Below are positions 39,013 to 47,727 of a stretch of DNA of 50,254 nt, piece after piece. Source of the DNA: an uncultured Bacteroidales bacterium. GTDB taxonomy: Bacteria > Bacteroidota > Bacteroidia > Bacteroidales > UBA932. The first letter of the stretch is position 1, and each line of letters opens with the position of its first letter. The notes beneath the pieces were generated by a model. The model saw only the letters and a program-made list of their open reading frames with translations. It was not told where the DNA came from and made no database searches. The stretch is taken from positions 1-50,254 of the forward strand of contig CAMHKQ010000015.1 of the NCBI GenBank assembly GCA_946185745.1. Reading direction: 5' to 3'. A program made the position numbers and the translations under genes.

Positions 39013-41139
39013 TTAAAGTTTGTCAGTCATTTCGAATTCAAGCGTACCGCCCGCCATTATGTCTTCGTAGGTGATACGCGGCTCGGAAAGGATGCGTCCG
39101 TTGAGTTTCGCCCATTTCACGTAGACGTTCTCCGGGGAATTGTTGCGGGCGACTATCTTGAAGTTGCCGTTTACCACGGCTTCCTTTACGGCGGGGCTGC
39201 CGAGCCAGAAGTCGCCTCCGCAGGGGTCGACCTGGTAGAGGCCGAGGGCGCTCAGCACGTACCAGGAGCTCATCTGACCCACGTCTTCGTTGCCGCAGAG
39301 GCCCTCGGGCTGGTCAAAGTAGAGCGAATCCATGATGGTGCGCACTATCCTCTGGCACTTGTCTGGACGCCCGGCGTAATCGTACATGTAGGCCATGTGG
39401 TGGCATGGTTCGTTGCCGTGGGCGTACTGGCCGATGAGGCCCGTGACGTCGCTATGGTTCTCGCCCATGTAGCCTTCGGCGATGAACAGGGAATCGAGTT
39501 TCTCCAGGAAACGTTCCCTGCTTCCGAAGAGGTCGATGAGCCCGGGAACGTCGTGCGGCACCATGAAGGTGTACTGCCAGCCGTTCCCTTCGGTGTAGTC
39601 GTCGTGCATATGTTCTGCCCTGAAGGGGTTGAAGGGAGTGCGGAACGAACCGTCCTTGGCCGTAGCGCGCATGAAACCGGTGGCCTTGTCGAAGTACTTT
39701 TCATATAAGCGGGCCTTCGTGTGAAATTCTTCGCTCAGGGCAGTGTCGCCGCAAAGGTCGGCGACCTTTGCCACAGAACCGTATGACACAGCGAATTCCA
39801 GGCCTTCCGACACCGTCTCCACCGGCTCGGTGCCGTCATAGGGGATATAGCCGTAATCCAGGATGTCCTGCTGTCCCCTGTTACGTACCCTGCTGGACGC
39901 CACCATGGCGTCGAGGGCCTTCTTCTTGTCGGGATACAGGCCCTTCAGTACGTAGTCGCCCATTATGACTACTCCGGCGTGGCCGGGCATGCAGTCGGTT
40001 TCATTGCCCCACAGGTGCCATACGGGAAGCTTGCCCTGCTTCTTGAAGATATCCATGAAACTCTCGGCGAAGGCCTTGCTGCGCTCGGGCTCGATCACGG
40101 TATAAAGCGGGCTGGCGGCCCTGTAAGTATCCCACAGCGAGAAGATGGTGTATCGCTCCGGAGCGCCTGCGTCGCTGAAGCGCGCGGGAGCGATAAGCGC
40201 ATGATACAGAGCGGTATAGAACACCTTCCCCTGCTTTTTGTCAAGCGGTTTGATGCTTATCTTCCCGAGCGCGTCGTTCCACTGTCTGCGGGCGTTGGCA
40301 AGGCTCTTGTCGAAGCTTCTGTTCCTGCGGCCGTCGGCTTTCAGGTTGTCCAGCGCCTTCTGCTCGCTCGTGGGAGAAAGGCCCACCGTAACGTTCAGCT
40401 TCTTTTCTGCGGAGGTGTCGAAAAGGAGCACCCTGGCACTGGCCTTTTCGCTCAGGACCTCATCCTCGCCGAGGGTGAAGGGCAGGGAGAAACTGGCGTG
40501 GAAATACGCCGTCTGGTCGAGAGCCCAGCCGCGGGAACGGCGGTATCCCCTGAGGGTATGGTCGTCCACCACCTCGACGTTCCAGTCGGATACGGCGTCC
40601 CAGCCGATTCCGGTGCAGAGGTCGAGCAGTACTGCGGATTCGTCCCCGCTGAAAGTGTACTCGTGGTAACCGGTGAAAGTGCCGGAGGTAAGGCGGACGC
40701 TCACTCCGTAATCGGGCATCTCAAGGCTGTAGAAGCCCGGTTCCACCTTCTCGAGCGAATGGTCGAGGCGGGCGTACAGATGCTTCGGGCTGGTGCCGGC
40801 GTTCTGGTCATAAAGGGCGTCAGTATACTGCCTGCGGGCGGGGTCGAAGGGAAGGAGCATCACGTCTCCGAGGTCGCCGATGCCGGTGCCGCTCAGATGA
40901 GTGTGGCTGAAGCCGAGGATGATGCTGTCGCGGTAGGCATAGCCGGAGCACCAGTCCCAGCCGCGGGTTATCTGGGTGGGGCCGAGCTGGACCATGCCGT
41001 TGGGGACGCTGGCGCCCACGAACACGTGGCCGTGTCCGCCCGAACCTATCATCGGATCCACGAGGGATGCAGGGTCGGGACCGCCGCAGGCCGTCAGCAC
41101 GGCCGCGAAGAGGGCAATTGAAATGTTGCGGAGTTTCAT
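39013..41139 (-). CDS. GH92 alpha-mannosidase lipoprotein (first of three)
   Basis: 708 residues with lipobox LTAC (Cys18). Signatures of this calcium-dependent inverting family are DPMIGSGGHGHVFVGASVPNG, GFSHTHLSGTG, SLWDTYRAASPLYTVIEPER, TEGNGWQYTFMVPHDV, AHGNEPCHHMAYMYDYAG and GNEDVGQMSSWYVLSALGLY. The HGNEP motif contains the Glu that, as I recall, marks alpha-1,2-specific enzymes. It would trim terminal alpha-mannose from a glycan. It lies 11 bp downstream of the GH3 gene. It is clearly distinct from the two other GH92 enzymes in the operon, which suggests division of labour by linkage. Confidence 0.93.
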   Translation of the reverse strand: MKLRNISIALFAAVLTACGGPDPASLVDPMIGSGGHGHVFVGASVPNGMVQLGPTQITRGWDWCSGYAYRDSIILGFSHTHLSGTGIGDLGDVMLLPFDPARRQYTDALYDQNAGTSPKHLYARLDHSLEKVEPGFYSLEMPDYGVSVRLTSGTFTGYHEYTFSGDESAVLLDLCTGIGWDAVSDWNVEVVDDHTLRGYRRSRGWALDQTAYFHASFSLPFTLGEDEVLSEKASARVLLFDTSAEKKLNVTVGLSPTSEQKALDNLKADGRRNRSFDKSLANARRQWNDALGKISIKPLDKKQGKVFYTALYHALIAPARFSDAGAPERYTIFSLWDTYRAASPLYTVIEPERSKAFAESFMDIFKKQGKLPVWHLWGNETDCMPGHAGVVIMGDYVLKGLYPDKKKALDAMVASSRVRNRGQQDILDYGYIPYDGTEPVETVSEGLEFAVSYGSVAKVADLCGDTALSEEFHTKARLYEKYFDKATGFMRATAKDGSFRTPFNPFRAEHMHDDYTEGNGWQYTFMVPHDVPGLIDLFGSRERFLEKLDSLFIAEGYMGENHSDVTGLIGQYAHGNEPCHHMAYMYDYAGRPDKCQRIVRTIMDSLYFDQPEGLCGNEDVGQMSSWYVLSALGLYQVDPCGGDFWLGSPAVKEAVVNGNFKIVARNNSPENVYVKWAKLNGRILSEPRITYEDIMAGGTLEFEMTDKL

Positions 41140-41150
41140 ATCGTCGTTTG

Positions 41151-43349
41151 TTATCTTGTATACTTTGCTTCGAGGGGAAGGTTGTCGGAAGAGCCGCCCA
41201 CCGCGATGAGGAATTCACCGGGCTCGACCACCTTCCGCATGTCATTGTCGTACATCGCAAGGTCTTCGTCGCTCAGGGTGAACGATACGGTCGTGCTCTC
41301 CCCCTGCTTCAGGAAGAAGCGCCGGAAGGCCCTGAGCTGCTTCGGCGGGCGCACCGTAGACGCCTGGAGATCAGTCACATAGAGCTGCGCCACCTCCTCG
41401 CCGTCGCGGCCGCCCGTGTTGGTGACGGTGAACGACACCACGGGCCAGTCGAGGGTGAGCCCCGAATACTCGAATTCGGTGTAGCTCAGCCCGAAACCGA
41501 AGGAGTAGAGCGGAGCGGCGGGCATCTCCACGTAGTCATGACCTGCGGGGATGCGCTTGTTGTAATACACCGGGATCTGGCCCACCGAGCGCGGAACACT
41601 GATGGGGAGGCGTCCGGCGGGGTTGTAATCCCCGAAAAGGACGTCGGCCACGGCATTTCCGCCTTCCTGTCCCGGATACCAGGCGGTCAGCAGGGCCGCC
41701 GCGTTTTCGGCAGCCCAGTTCTTGTCGAGGGGCCGGCCCTCAATGTACACCGCCACAACGGGCTTTCCGGTGGCCTTTGCCTTGTCGAGAAGCTCCTGCT
41801 GGCTGCCCCAGAGGGTGAGGCTGGAGCGGTCGAAGCCTTCGCCGCTCTCGGTCTCGAAGCCGCCTACCAGGGCGGCGCCGGTCTGGGAGTACCGGGTGCC
41901 GGTATAACGGTTCGACGAACCGCCCACCACCGCTACGACAACGTCGGCGGCAGCCATGGGCACTATGTTGCAGCCCCGGTTTTCCAGGCCTTTCAGCACC
42001 GTTATAACATTGCCTTCGTCCTGCGGCGCGGTATAGTCGCCAAGCTGATTGTAGACATTGTCGGCATTGGGGCCGATGACCGCTATCCTTACGCCTTCCC
42101 GGAGGGGCAGGATGCCGTCGTTCTTGAGCAGGACGATGCTTTCCTGCGCGGCCTTGCGGGCTGTGGACACGTGGGCCGGGGTGCGCACGCGCGAGGCCGC
42201 ATCCTCAACCGACACATAGGGATTGTCGAACAGGCCGATGCGGAATTTGTACTCCAGCACCCTGCGGCAGGCCCTGTCCACGTCTTTTTCGGATACCAGC
42301 CCGTTCTGCACCGCCTCTTTCAGGAGGGCGAAGCAGTTGGCGCCGAGGTCCATGTCCACCCCCGCTTTCAGCGCGAGGGCGCCCGAATCTTCGGGGCCGG
42401 AGGCGATGCGATGCGTCTGATACAGGCCGTCGATGCTCACCAGGTCGCTGACCACGAAGCCGTCGAAGCCCCACTCGTCCCTGAGCAGGCCTGTGAGAAG
42501 ACGCCCGTTGGCCGTGCTGGGCACGCCGTCGATTGAATTGTAGGATGTCATGACGGACACCGCGCCGGAATCTATGCAGGCCTTGAACGACGGGAGGAAG
42601 TTCTCCAGGAGATCCCTCTCCCCCACTATGGACTGGTTTCCGTTGTGTCCGCCTTCGGGGATGCCGTAGGCTATGAAATGCTTGAGCGTGGAGCAGCCGG
42701 TGCCGGCCACCATTCCGGACGCGATGCGGGAAGTGAGATACACGTCTTCGCCGTAAGTCTCCTCAACACGGCTCCAGCGGGGCTCGCGGGCCAGGTCGAT
42801 GACCGGTCCGTAACCCACGCTGCCACCCTGGGCGCGCAGTTCCTCGCCTATGGCCGAGCCCACCTCCCTTACGAGAGCCGGGTCCCATGTGGATGCGAGC
42901 CCTATGCTTGTGGGATAGACGGTGGCGCCTATGGCCATATGGCCGTGGGGCGCCTCCTCGGCGAACAAAACGGGTATGCCCCAGCGGGAATGCTCTATGG
43001 CGTATTTCTGCAGTGTGTTGTACGTCCTTGCGGCCAGGGTGGGGTTCAGGCCGTTCTCGAGCGTCTTGCCGGTCCAGGGGTCCGCCCTGAAAGTGGCCCA
43101 AAGGGCGCCTCCGTGCTGATTGCCGATAAATGCCTCGAAATCTTCGGAGACGGAGATGCTGTCGCCGTCCTTCACGTACATGGGCCATCCGAGAGGGCAC
43201 AGGAGCTGGCCGGCCTTCTCTTCCAGGCTCATGCGGGCCACAAGGTCCTTCGCCCGCCTTTCAGGGCTGAGATCGGCATTGCGGTAGGCAGGGCCGCCGC
43301 AGGACGCAAGGGCCAGGAGGAGGAGCGGCGCTAGTGATCTTATTCTCAT
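41151..43349 (-). CDS. GH3 beta-glycosidase lipoprotein
   Basis: 732 residues from ATG 43349, with lipoprotein signal MRIRSLAPLLLLALASC. Two-domain GH3 catalytic unit plus FN3-like C-terminus. Visible are MSLEEKAGQLLCP, VGYGPVIDLAREPRWSRVEETYGED, KHFIAYGIPEGG, the nucleophile Asp302 in GFVVSDLVSI, then GPNADNVYNQLGDY, LLTAWYPGQEGGNAVADVLFGDYNPAGRLP, YSFGFGLSYTEF and the FN3 domain. Members are mostly beta-glucosidases, beta-xylosidases or N-acetyl-glucosaminidases. This one has the three-domain glucosidase/xylosidase layout. The start overlaps the GH97 stop as ATGA. The longer frame towards 43619 would run through the GH97 gene and is rejected. Confidence 0.92.
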   Translation of the reverse strand: MRIRSLAPLLLLALASCGGPAYRNADLSPERRAKDLVARMSLEEKAGQLLCPLGWPMYVKDGDSISVSEDFEAFIGNQHGGALWATFRADPWTGKTLENGLNPTLAARTYNTLQKYAIEHSRWGIPVLFAEEAPHGHMAIGATVYPTSIGLASTWDPALVREVGSAIGEELRAQGGSVGYGPVIDLAREPRWSRVEETYGEDVYLTSRIASGMVAGTGCSTLKHFIAYGIPEGGHNGNQSIVGERDLLENFLPSFKACIDSGAVSVMTSYNSIDGVPSTANGRLLTGLLRDEWGFDGFVVSDLVSIDGLYQTHRIASGPEDSGALALKAGVDMDLGANCFALLKEAVQNGLVSEKDVDRACRRVLEYKFRIGLFDNPYVSVEDAASRVRTPAHVSTARKAAQESIVLLKNDGILPLREGVRIAVIGPNADNVYNQLGDYTAPQDEGNVITVLKGLENRGCNIVPMAAADVVVAVVGGSSNRYTGTRYSQTGAALVGGFETESGEGFDRSSLTLWGSQQELLDKAKATGKPVVAVYIEGRPLDKNWAAENAAALLTAWYPGQEGGNAVADVLFGDYNPAGRLPISVPRSVGQIPVYYNKRIPAGHDYVEMPAAPLYSFGFGLSYTEFEYSGLTLDWPVVSFTVTNTGGRDGEEVAQLYVTDLQASTVRPPKQLRAFRRFFLKQGESTTVSFTLSDEDLAMYDNDMRKVVEPGEFLIAVGGSSDNLPLEAKYTR

Positions 43350-45604
43350 AGTATTGAAATGGCGAATCCGCCGCTCGGAGCCATATGCATCTCGAGCTTG
43401 TCGGAACTGGTTACGGTTAGTTTGCGTATGCTGTATGCCGGGTTGAAGGCGGCATCGGTTCCCAGACCGCAGGCGTCGGGGGCATCTTCGTAGATTGTGG
43501 CGGTATAAGTGCGGCCGGGCTCCAGGAAGTCCAGGGAGACGCTGAAGTCCCGGGCATTCTCGTCGGTGACGCCTCCCACGAACCACTCGTGGCCGTCCAT
43601 TCCGGCGTTGGCCCTGCACTTGGCATGAGCCTTTGCCTGACGCGCAATCACCAGATAATCACCGGGTTCTGCATACAGATACTCGCTCCTCTGCCAGTCT
43701 ACGGCAACGTCCTTGATGAACTGGAAGGCATCCATGTGGGCGGCATAATGCTCGGGCAGGTCGGCCGCCATCTGCAGGGGCGAATACATCGTTACGTAGA
43801 GCGCCAGCTGCCTGGCGATGGTGGAAGAGATGAATGGAGTGTCGCCGGGGCCCACCTGCATATCGGGGTTCAGCTTGCGCATGTCCATCTCGAATATGCC
43901 CGGGGTGTAGTCCATGGGGCCGCCCTGGAGCCTGGTGAACGGGAGGATGGTCACGTGGTTCGGAAGGACGCCGGTCTTGAATTCGGTGCCGCGGGCGGAC
44001 TCGTTGCCTATCATGTTGGGCCAGGTGCGGCAGAGCCCGGTGGGACGTACCGCCTCGTGGGCGTTGACCATGATACGGTGTTTCGCGGCTTCGGTAATGC
44101 AGTAATGGTAGTGGTTTATCATGAACTGGCTGTAGTGGTGCTCCCCTTCCGGAAGGATGTCACCCACATAGCCGCTCTTCACGGCATCGTAGCCGTATTT
44201 GTTCATGAGATTGTACGCATCTTCCAGATGGCGCTCGTAATTAATTGCAGAAGAGGAGGTTTCGTGATGCATAATGAGCCGCATCCCCCTGGAATGGGCA
44301 TATTCGTTGAGCATCTTGATATCGAAGTCGGGATAGGGCGTCACGAAATCGAAAACGCTGAACTTCTGGCATCCGAACCAGTCTTCCCAGCCTTCGTTCC
44401 AGCCCTCGATGAGCAGGCCGTCCATGCCGTTGGCCGCGGCGAAGTCGATGTAGCGCTTCACGTTGTCGTTGTTGGCGCCGTGGTTGCCGTGCGGGGTGGC
44501 GTTCTTGTAATCGGTCTCGCCCAGACGGACGGATGAGAACTCGGAAGTATAGCTCCATTTGCTCCTGTCGGCTATCATCTCCCACCATACGCCCATGTAT
44601 TTGGTGGGATGGATCCACTCTGCGGCGTCAGGAATGGCACAGGGCTCGTTGAGATTGAGTATCAGCCTGGAAGCCAGCGCCTTGCGGGCGTCGTCCACCA
44701 CCATCACGGTGCGCCAGGGACTGGTGCAGGGCGCCTGGAGGCGGCCCTTCCAGCCTTCAGCGTCGGGAGTCAGCCAGGTGACGAAGGAATTGCTGGCCGC
44801 ATCGTAATCGAGGCTGGTGGTCGGATAGTCCAGCACCGCAGCCTCGTGGATGTTGATGTACAGGCCGTCGTCGGTCTTCATCTGCAGTGCCGTCTGCACC
44901 CCGCTGGGCGAGAACACCTGCTGCGAGGCGTTATAGTCCACATGAGCCTTCTGCTCTGCCTCTATACGGCTTAGACGGCTCACGGTGTAACTGTACTCCT
45001 GGGTGTCGTAGTCGCCGGGAATCCAGCAGGCGGTGTGGTCACCGGCCATCCTGAAATAGGTAAGTTCTTCTTTTACAACGAAATAGCTCAGTTCCCAGCC
45101 CTGGTACGGGAATTCATAGCGGAAGCCGAGGCCGTCGTCGTACAGGCGGAAACGCACTGTCATCTTCGGCTCTCTGTCGCCGAGACGCTTGCTGAAGGTG
45201 ACGGCAAGCTCGTTGTAATGGTTGCGGATGCTGCTCTCCTCCCCCCAGACCGGCTCCCAGGTTTCATCGAAAGAGCCGGTTGCAGTATCGATGATCCTGA
45301 ATCCGCTGTGGAAATCCACCGGGTCGGAATAAACCTTGGATGAACGCTCCTCATAAGTGGTGTTGAGTTTGTCGCCGCGGAACTCATAGCCCAGCGTGCT
45401 GGGAAGCACCACGGCGCGGTCGCCGAAATCAAGGCTGTATGCCGGGGTTCCGTCGGCGGTGAGCCCTACACTCAGGGTCAGGTTTCCGTCCGGGCTCTTG
45501 AGAGTCTGCACTTCGCCCGAAAAGGACGTCTGCGCCGGGCCGCGCCCGCAGGAGGCGAACGCCAGGGCTATCACTGCAATACCGAGTATCTTCTTCATAT
45601 TCAT
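43346..45604 (-). CDS. GH97 inverting alpha-glucosidase-type lipoprotein
   Basis: 752 residues with signal MNMKKILGIAVIALAFASC. The N-terminal beta-sandwich contains SPDGNLTLSVGL and YEFRGDKLNTTY. The TIM-barrel has VWWEMIADRSKWSY, HGANNDNVKRYIDFAAANGMDGLLIEGWNEGWE, then MHHETSSS, NAHEAVRPTGLCRTWPNMIGNESARGTEF and YTPGIFEMD. The three glutamates in HHET, NAHE and RGTE fit the inverting SusB-like subgroup that uses a calcium-coordinated general base, rather than the retaining Asp subgroup. It removes alpha-linked glucose (or galactose in some members). Its presence among mannosidases suggests a mixed or glucose-capped glycan. The start overlaps the GH92 stop as ATGA. MKK at 45598 is the alternative start. 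Confidence 0.93.
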   Translation of the reverse strand: MNMKKILGIAVIALAFASCGRGPAQTSFSGEVQTLKSPDGNLTLSVGLTADGTPAYSLDFGDRAVVLPSTLGYEFRGDKLNTTYEERSSKVYSDPVDFHSGFRIIDTATGSFDETWEPVWGEESSIRNHYNELAVTFSKRLGDREPKMTVRFRLYDDGLGFRYEFPYQGWELSYFVVKEELTYFRMAGDHTACWIPGDYDTQEYSYTVSRLSRIEAEQKAHVDYNASQQVFSPSGVQTALQMKTDDGLYINIHEAAVLDYPTTSLDYDAASNSFVTWLTPDAEGWKGRLQAPCTSPWRTVMVVDDARKALASRLILNLNEPCAIPDAAEWIHPTKYMGVWWEMIADRSKWSYTSEFSSVRLGETDYKNATPHGNHGANNDNVKRYIDFAAANGMDGLLIEGWNEGWEDWFGCQKFSVFDFVTPYPDFDIKMLNEYAHSRGMRLIMHHETSSSAINYERHLEDAYNLMNKYGYDAVKSGYVGDILPEGEHHYSQFMINHYHYCITEAAKHRIMVNAHEAVRPTGLCRTWPNMIGNESARGTEFKTGVLPNHVTILPFTRLQGGPMDYTPGIFEMDMRKLNPDMQVGPGDTPFISSTIARQLALYVTMYSPLQMAADLPEHYAAHMDAFQFIKDVAVDWQRSEYLYAEPGDYLVIARQAKAHAKCRANAGMDGHEWFVGGVTDENARDFSVSLDFLEPGRTYTATIYEDAPDACGLGTDAAFNPAYSIRKLTVTSSDKLEMHMAPSGGFAISIL

Positions 45605-47727
45605 TTAGTTAGATTTTCATAAGAAATAAAGTTCCCTTCTGCTTTCGGCATACCGAAGGCCTTGCCGCCCTCAGGATTGATCCTGAATTCCGTGAAGAGC
45701 GGAGAACAGAGGGCGTATTCGTTCGAGCCGGGGCACACCGGATAGAAACCGAGCGAACTGAACACGTACCAGGCGCTGGTCTGGCCGTTGTCCTCGTCGC
45801 CGCAATAGCCGTCGGGAGTGGCCTTGTAGAGGCGGCTGCGCACTTCGTTCACCCATTTGTCCGTCTTTTCCCTGGCGCCGACGTAATCGTAGAGATAAAT
45901 CACATGCTGGGCCGGCTGGTTGCCGTGGGCGTAATTGCCCATGGCCGCCACCTGCATCTCGGCTATTTCGTGGATACGGAAACCGTACGAACTGTCGTCA
46001 TATATCGGAGGCACCACGAACACCGAATCGAGCATCTGCTCGAAACTGTCGCTGCCACCCATGGCCTCGACCAGCCCAGGGATGTCGTGGAAGACGCTCC
46101 AGGTGTAGTGCCAGGAGTTGCCCTCGGTGAAATCGCCGCCCCATTTATAGGGGCTGAAAGGCTCCGCGAAGCTGCCGTCCTGCTTCCTTCCGCGCATCAG
46201 GCGCGACTGCGCGTCGAACACGTTCCGCCAGTTGCGGGAACGCGCTTCCCATTTGTCCAGTTCTTCCTGCGGACGGTCCAGGATACGGGCTATCTGCAGG
46301 ATGCACCAGTCGTCGTAGGCATATTCCAGGGTGCGGGCGGTGCTTTCCCTTATTCCGACGTCGCACGGCACATAGCCGAGCGTATTGTAATAGTCGCAGC
46401 CGAGCCGGCCGGAAGACTTCACGGCGGGATGGACATGCTCGCTGCCGTACACCAGGGCGTCGTAGAGAGCTTTGAGGTCGGCCGGAGCCACAAGCCCCTT
46501 CACCGCGGCATCGGCCACTATCGATGCGGAATTGTTGCCTATCATGCAGTCCCTGTGGCCGGGGCTGCACCATTCCGGCAGGAACGCGTTCTCGCGCGCC
46601 ACGTTGGCGAAGCCGGCCAGCATGCGGGCGCTTTCCTCGGGATATACCAGGTTGAGCAGCGGGAACTGCGCCCTGAAGGTATCCCAGAAGCCGTTGTCGG
46701 TGTACAGATAGCCGTCATGCACCTTGCCGTCATAGGGACTGTAGTGCCTCGGTTTGCCGTCCTTGCCCTCTTCCCAGAACTTGCGTGGGAAAAGGGTGCT
46801 GCGGTAGAGGCAGCTGTAGAAGGTGCGGTAATCCTCTTCTTTGCCTCCGCCCACTATGATGCGGCCCAGAACCTCGTTCCAGCGGGCCTTCGCCGCGGCG
46901 CAAACCTCGTCGAAACTGCCGTCGGCCTCCCCCAGGTTGCGTTCTGCCTGCTCCGCGGAGATGAAGGAGGACGCCACCTTGAGCGTAACCTGTTCCCCCC
47001 GGACTGTCTGGAAAGCGAGGGCGACGTCGGAGACGCCGCGCGATGCCGCCACCATGAAAGGCTTGTCGGATTTAATGATAAAGAAATTGGCGAAATTGTC
47101 GGGCACTCCCCCGTGGTTCGAAACGGTGATTCCCACTACCGTGCAGGAGTCAATCACCTCTATGCTGCCGCCGTAACTGTCTATGACCAAGCCGCTTTCA
47201 GCGCTCTCGGGATAGGTAAAGCGCATCTGAGCCGCGCGCTCGGTGGGGGTGATTTCCGCGGTGACGTCGTGATCGGCCAGATAGACGCTGTAATAATAGG
47301 GCCTGGCCGTCTCGCTCAAATGCGAAAAGATGCTCTTTCGGGCGTCCTGGTCTATCATGTCGGCATAGGAAGCGCCCTTCTGGAGGCGCACCGGCATGAT
47401 GCTGAAACTGGCGTAGTCGTTTATCCACGGAGAGGGCTGATGGGTCTGCTTGAAGCCCCTTATCTCGTGTGCGCCGTAGGTGTACTGCCAGCCGTCGCCG
47501 TCCTTGCCGGTCTGGGGGGTCCAGAAGTTCATGCCCCAGGGAAGGGCTATGGCGGGATAGGTGTTGCCGGCGCTGAGCGAGAAATCGCTCATGGTGCCGA
47601 CCAGGGTGTTGACGTATTCGACAGGATCCTCAACGTACCGGACTCCCTTTCCGCAGGTAGGAAGGAGCAGGCAGAGAAGGGCCGCGCACGCCGCGACGAG
47701 GATGCGTCTGGAGACTGTTATCTGCAT
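45601..47727 (-). CDS. GH92 alpha-mannosidase lipoprotein (second of three)
   Basis: 708 residues with lipobox LLPTC. Features include DPVEYVNTLVGTMSDFSLSAGNTYPAIALPWGMNFW, GFKQTHQPSPWINDY, DNGFWDTFRAQFPLL, TEGNSWHYTWSVFHDIPGL, AHGNQPAQHVIYLYDY and GDEDNGQTSAWYVFSSLGFYPVCPG. The HGNQP motif carries Gln where alpha-1,2 enzymes have Glu, and the calcium/base motif is GDEDNG, so its linkage preference probably differs (for example alpha-1,3 or others). It overlaps the third GH92 start-side neighbour by ten bases and the GH97 start by four, giving strong translational coupling. Confidence 0.93.
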   Translation of the reverse strand: MQITVSRRILVAACAALLCLLLPTCGKGVRYVEDPVEYVNTLVGTMSDFSLSAGNTYPAIALPWGMNFWTPQTGKDGDGWQYTYGAHEIRGFKQTHQPSPWINDYASFSIMPVRLQKGASYADMIDQDARKSIFSHLSETARPYYYSVYLADHDVTAEITPTERAAQMRFTYPESAESGLVIDSYGGSIEVIDSCTVVGITVSNHGGVPDNFANFFIIKSDKPFMVAASRGVSDVALAFQTVRGEQVTLKVASSFISAEQAERNLGEADGSFDEVCAAAKARWNEVLGRIIVGGGKEEDYRTFYSCLYRSTLFPRKFWEEGKDGKPRHYSPYDGKVHDGYLYTDNGFWDTFRAQFPLLNLVYPEESARMLAGFANVARENAFLPEWCSPGHRDCMIGNNSASIVADAAVKGLVAPADLKALYDALVYGSEHVHPAVKSSGRLGCDYYNTLGYVPCDVGIRESTARTLEYAYDDWCILQIARILDRPQEELDKWEARSRNWRNVFDAQSRLMRGRKQDGSFAEPFSPYKWGGDFTEGNSWHYTWSVFHDIPGLVEAMGGSDSFEQMLDSVFVVPPIYDDSSYGFRIHEIAEMQVAAMGNYAHGNQPAQHVIYLYDYVGAREKTDKWVNEVRSRLYKATPDGYCGDEDNGQTSAWYVFSSLGFYPVCPGSNEYALCSPLFTEFRINPEGGKAFGMPKAEGNFISYENLTK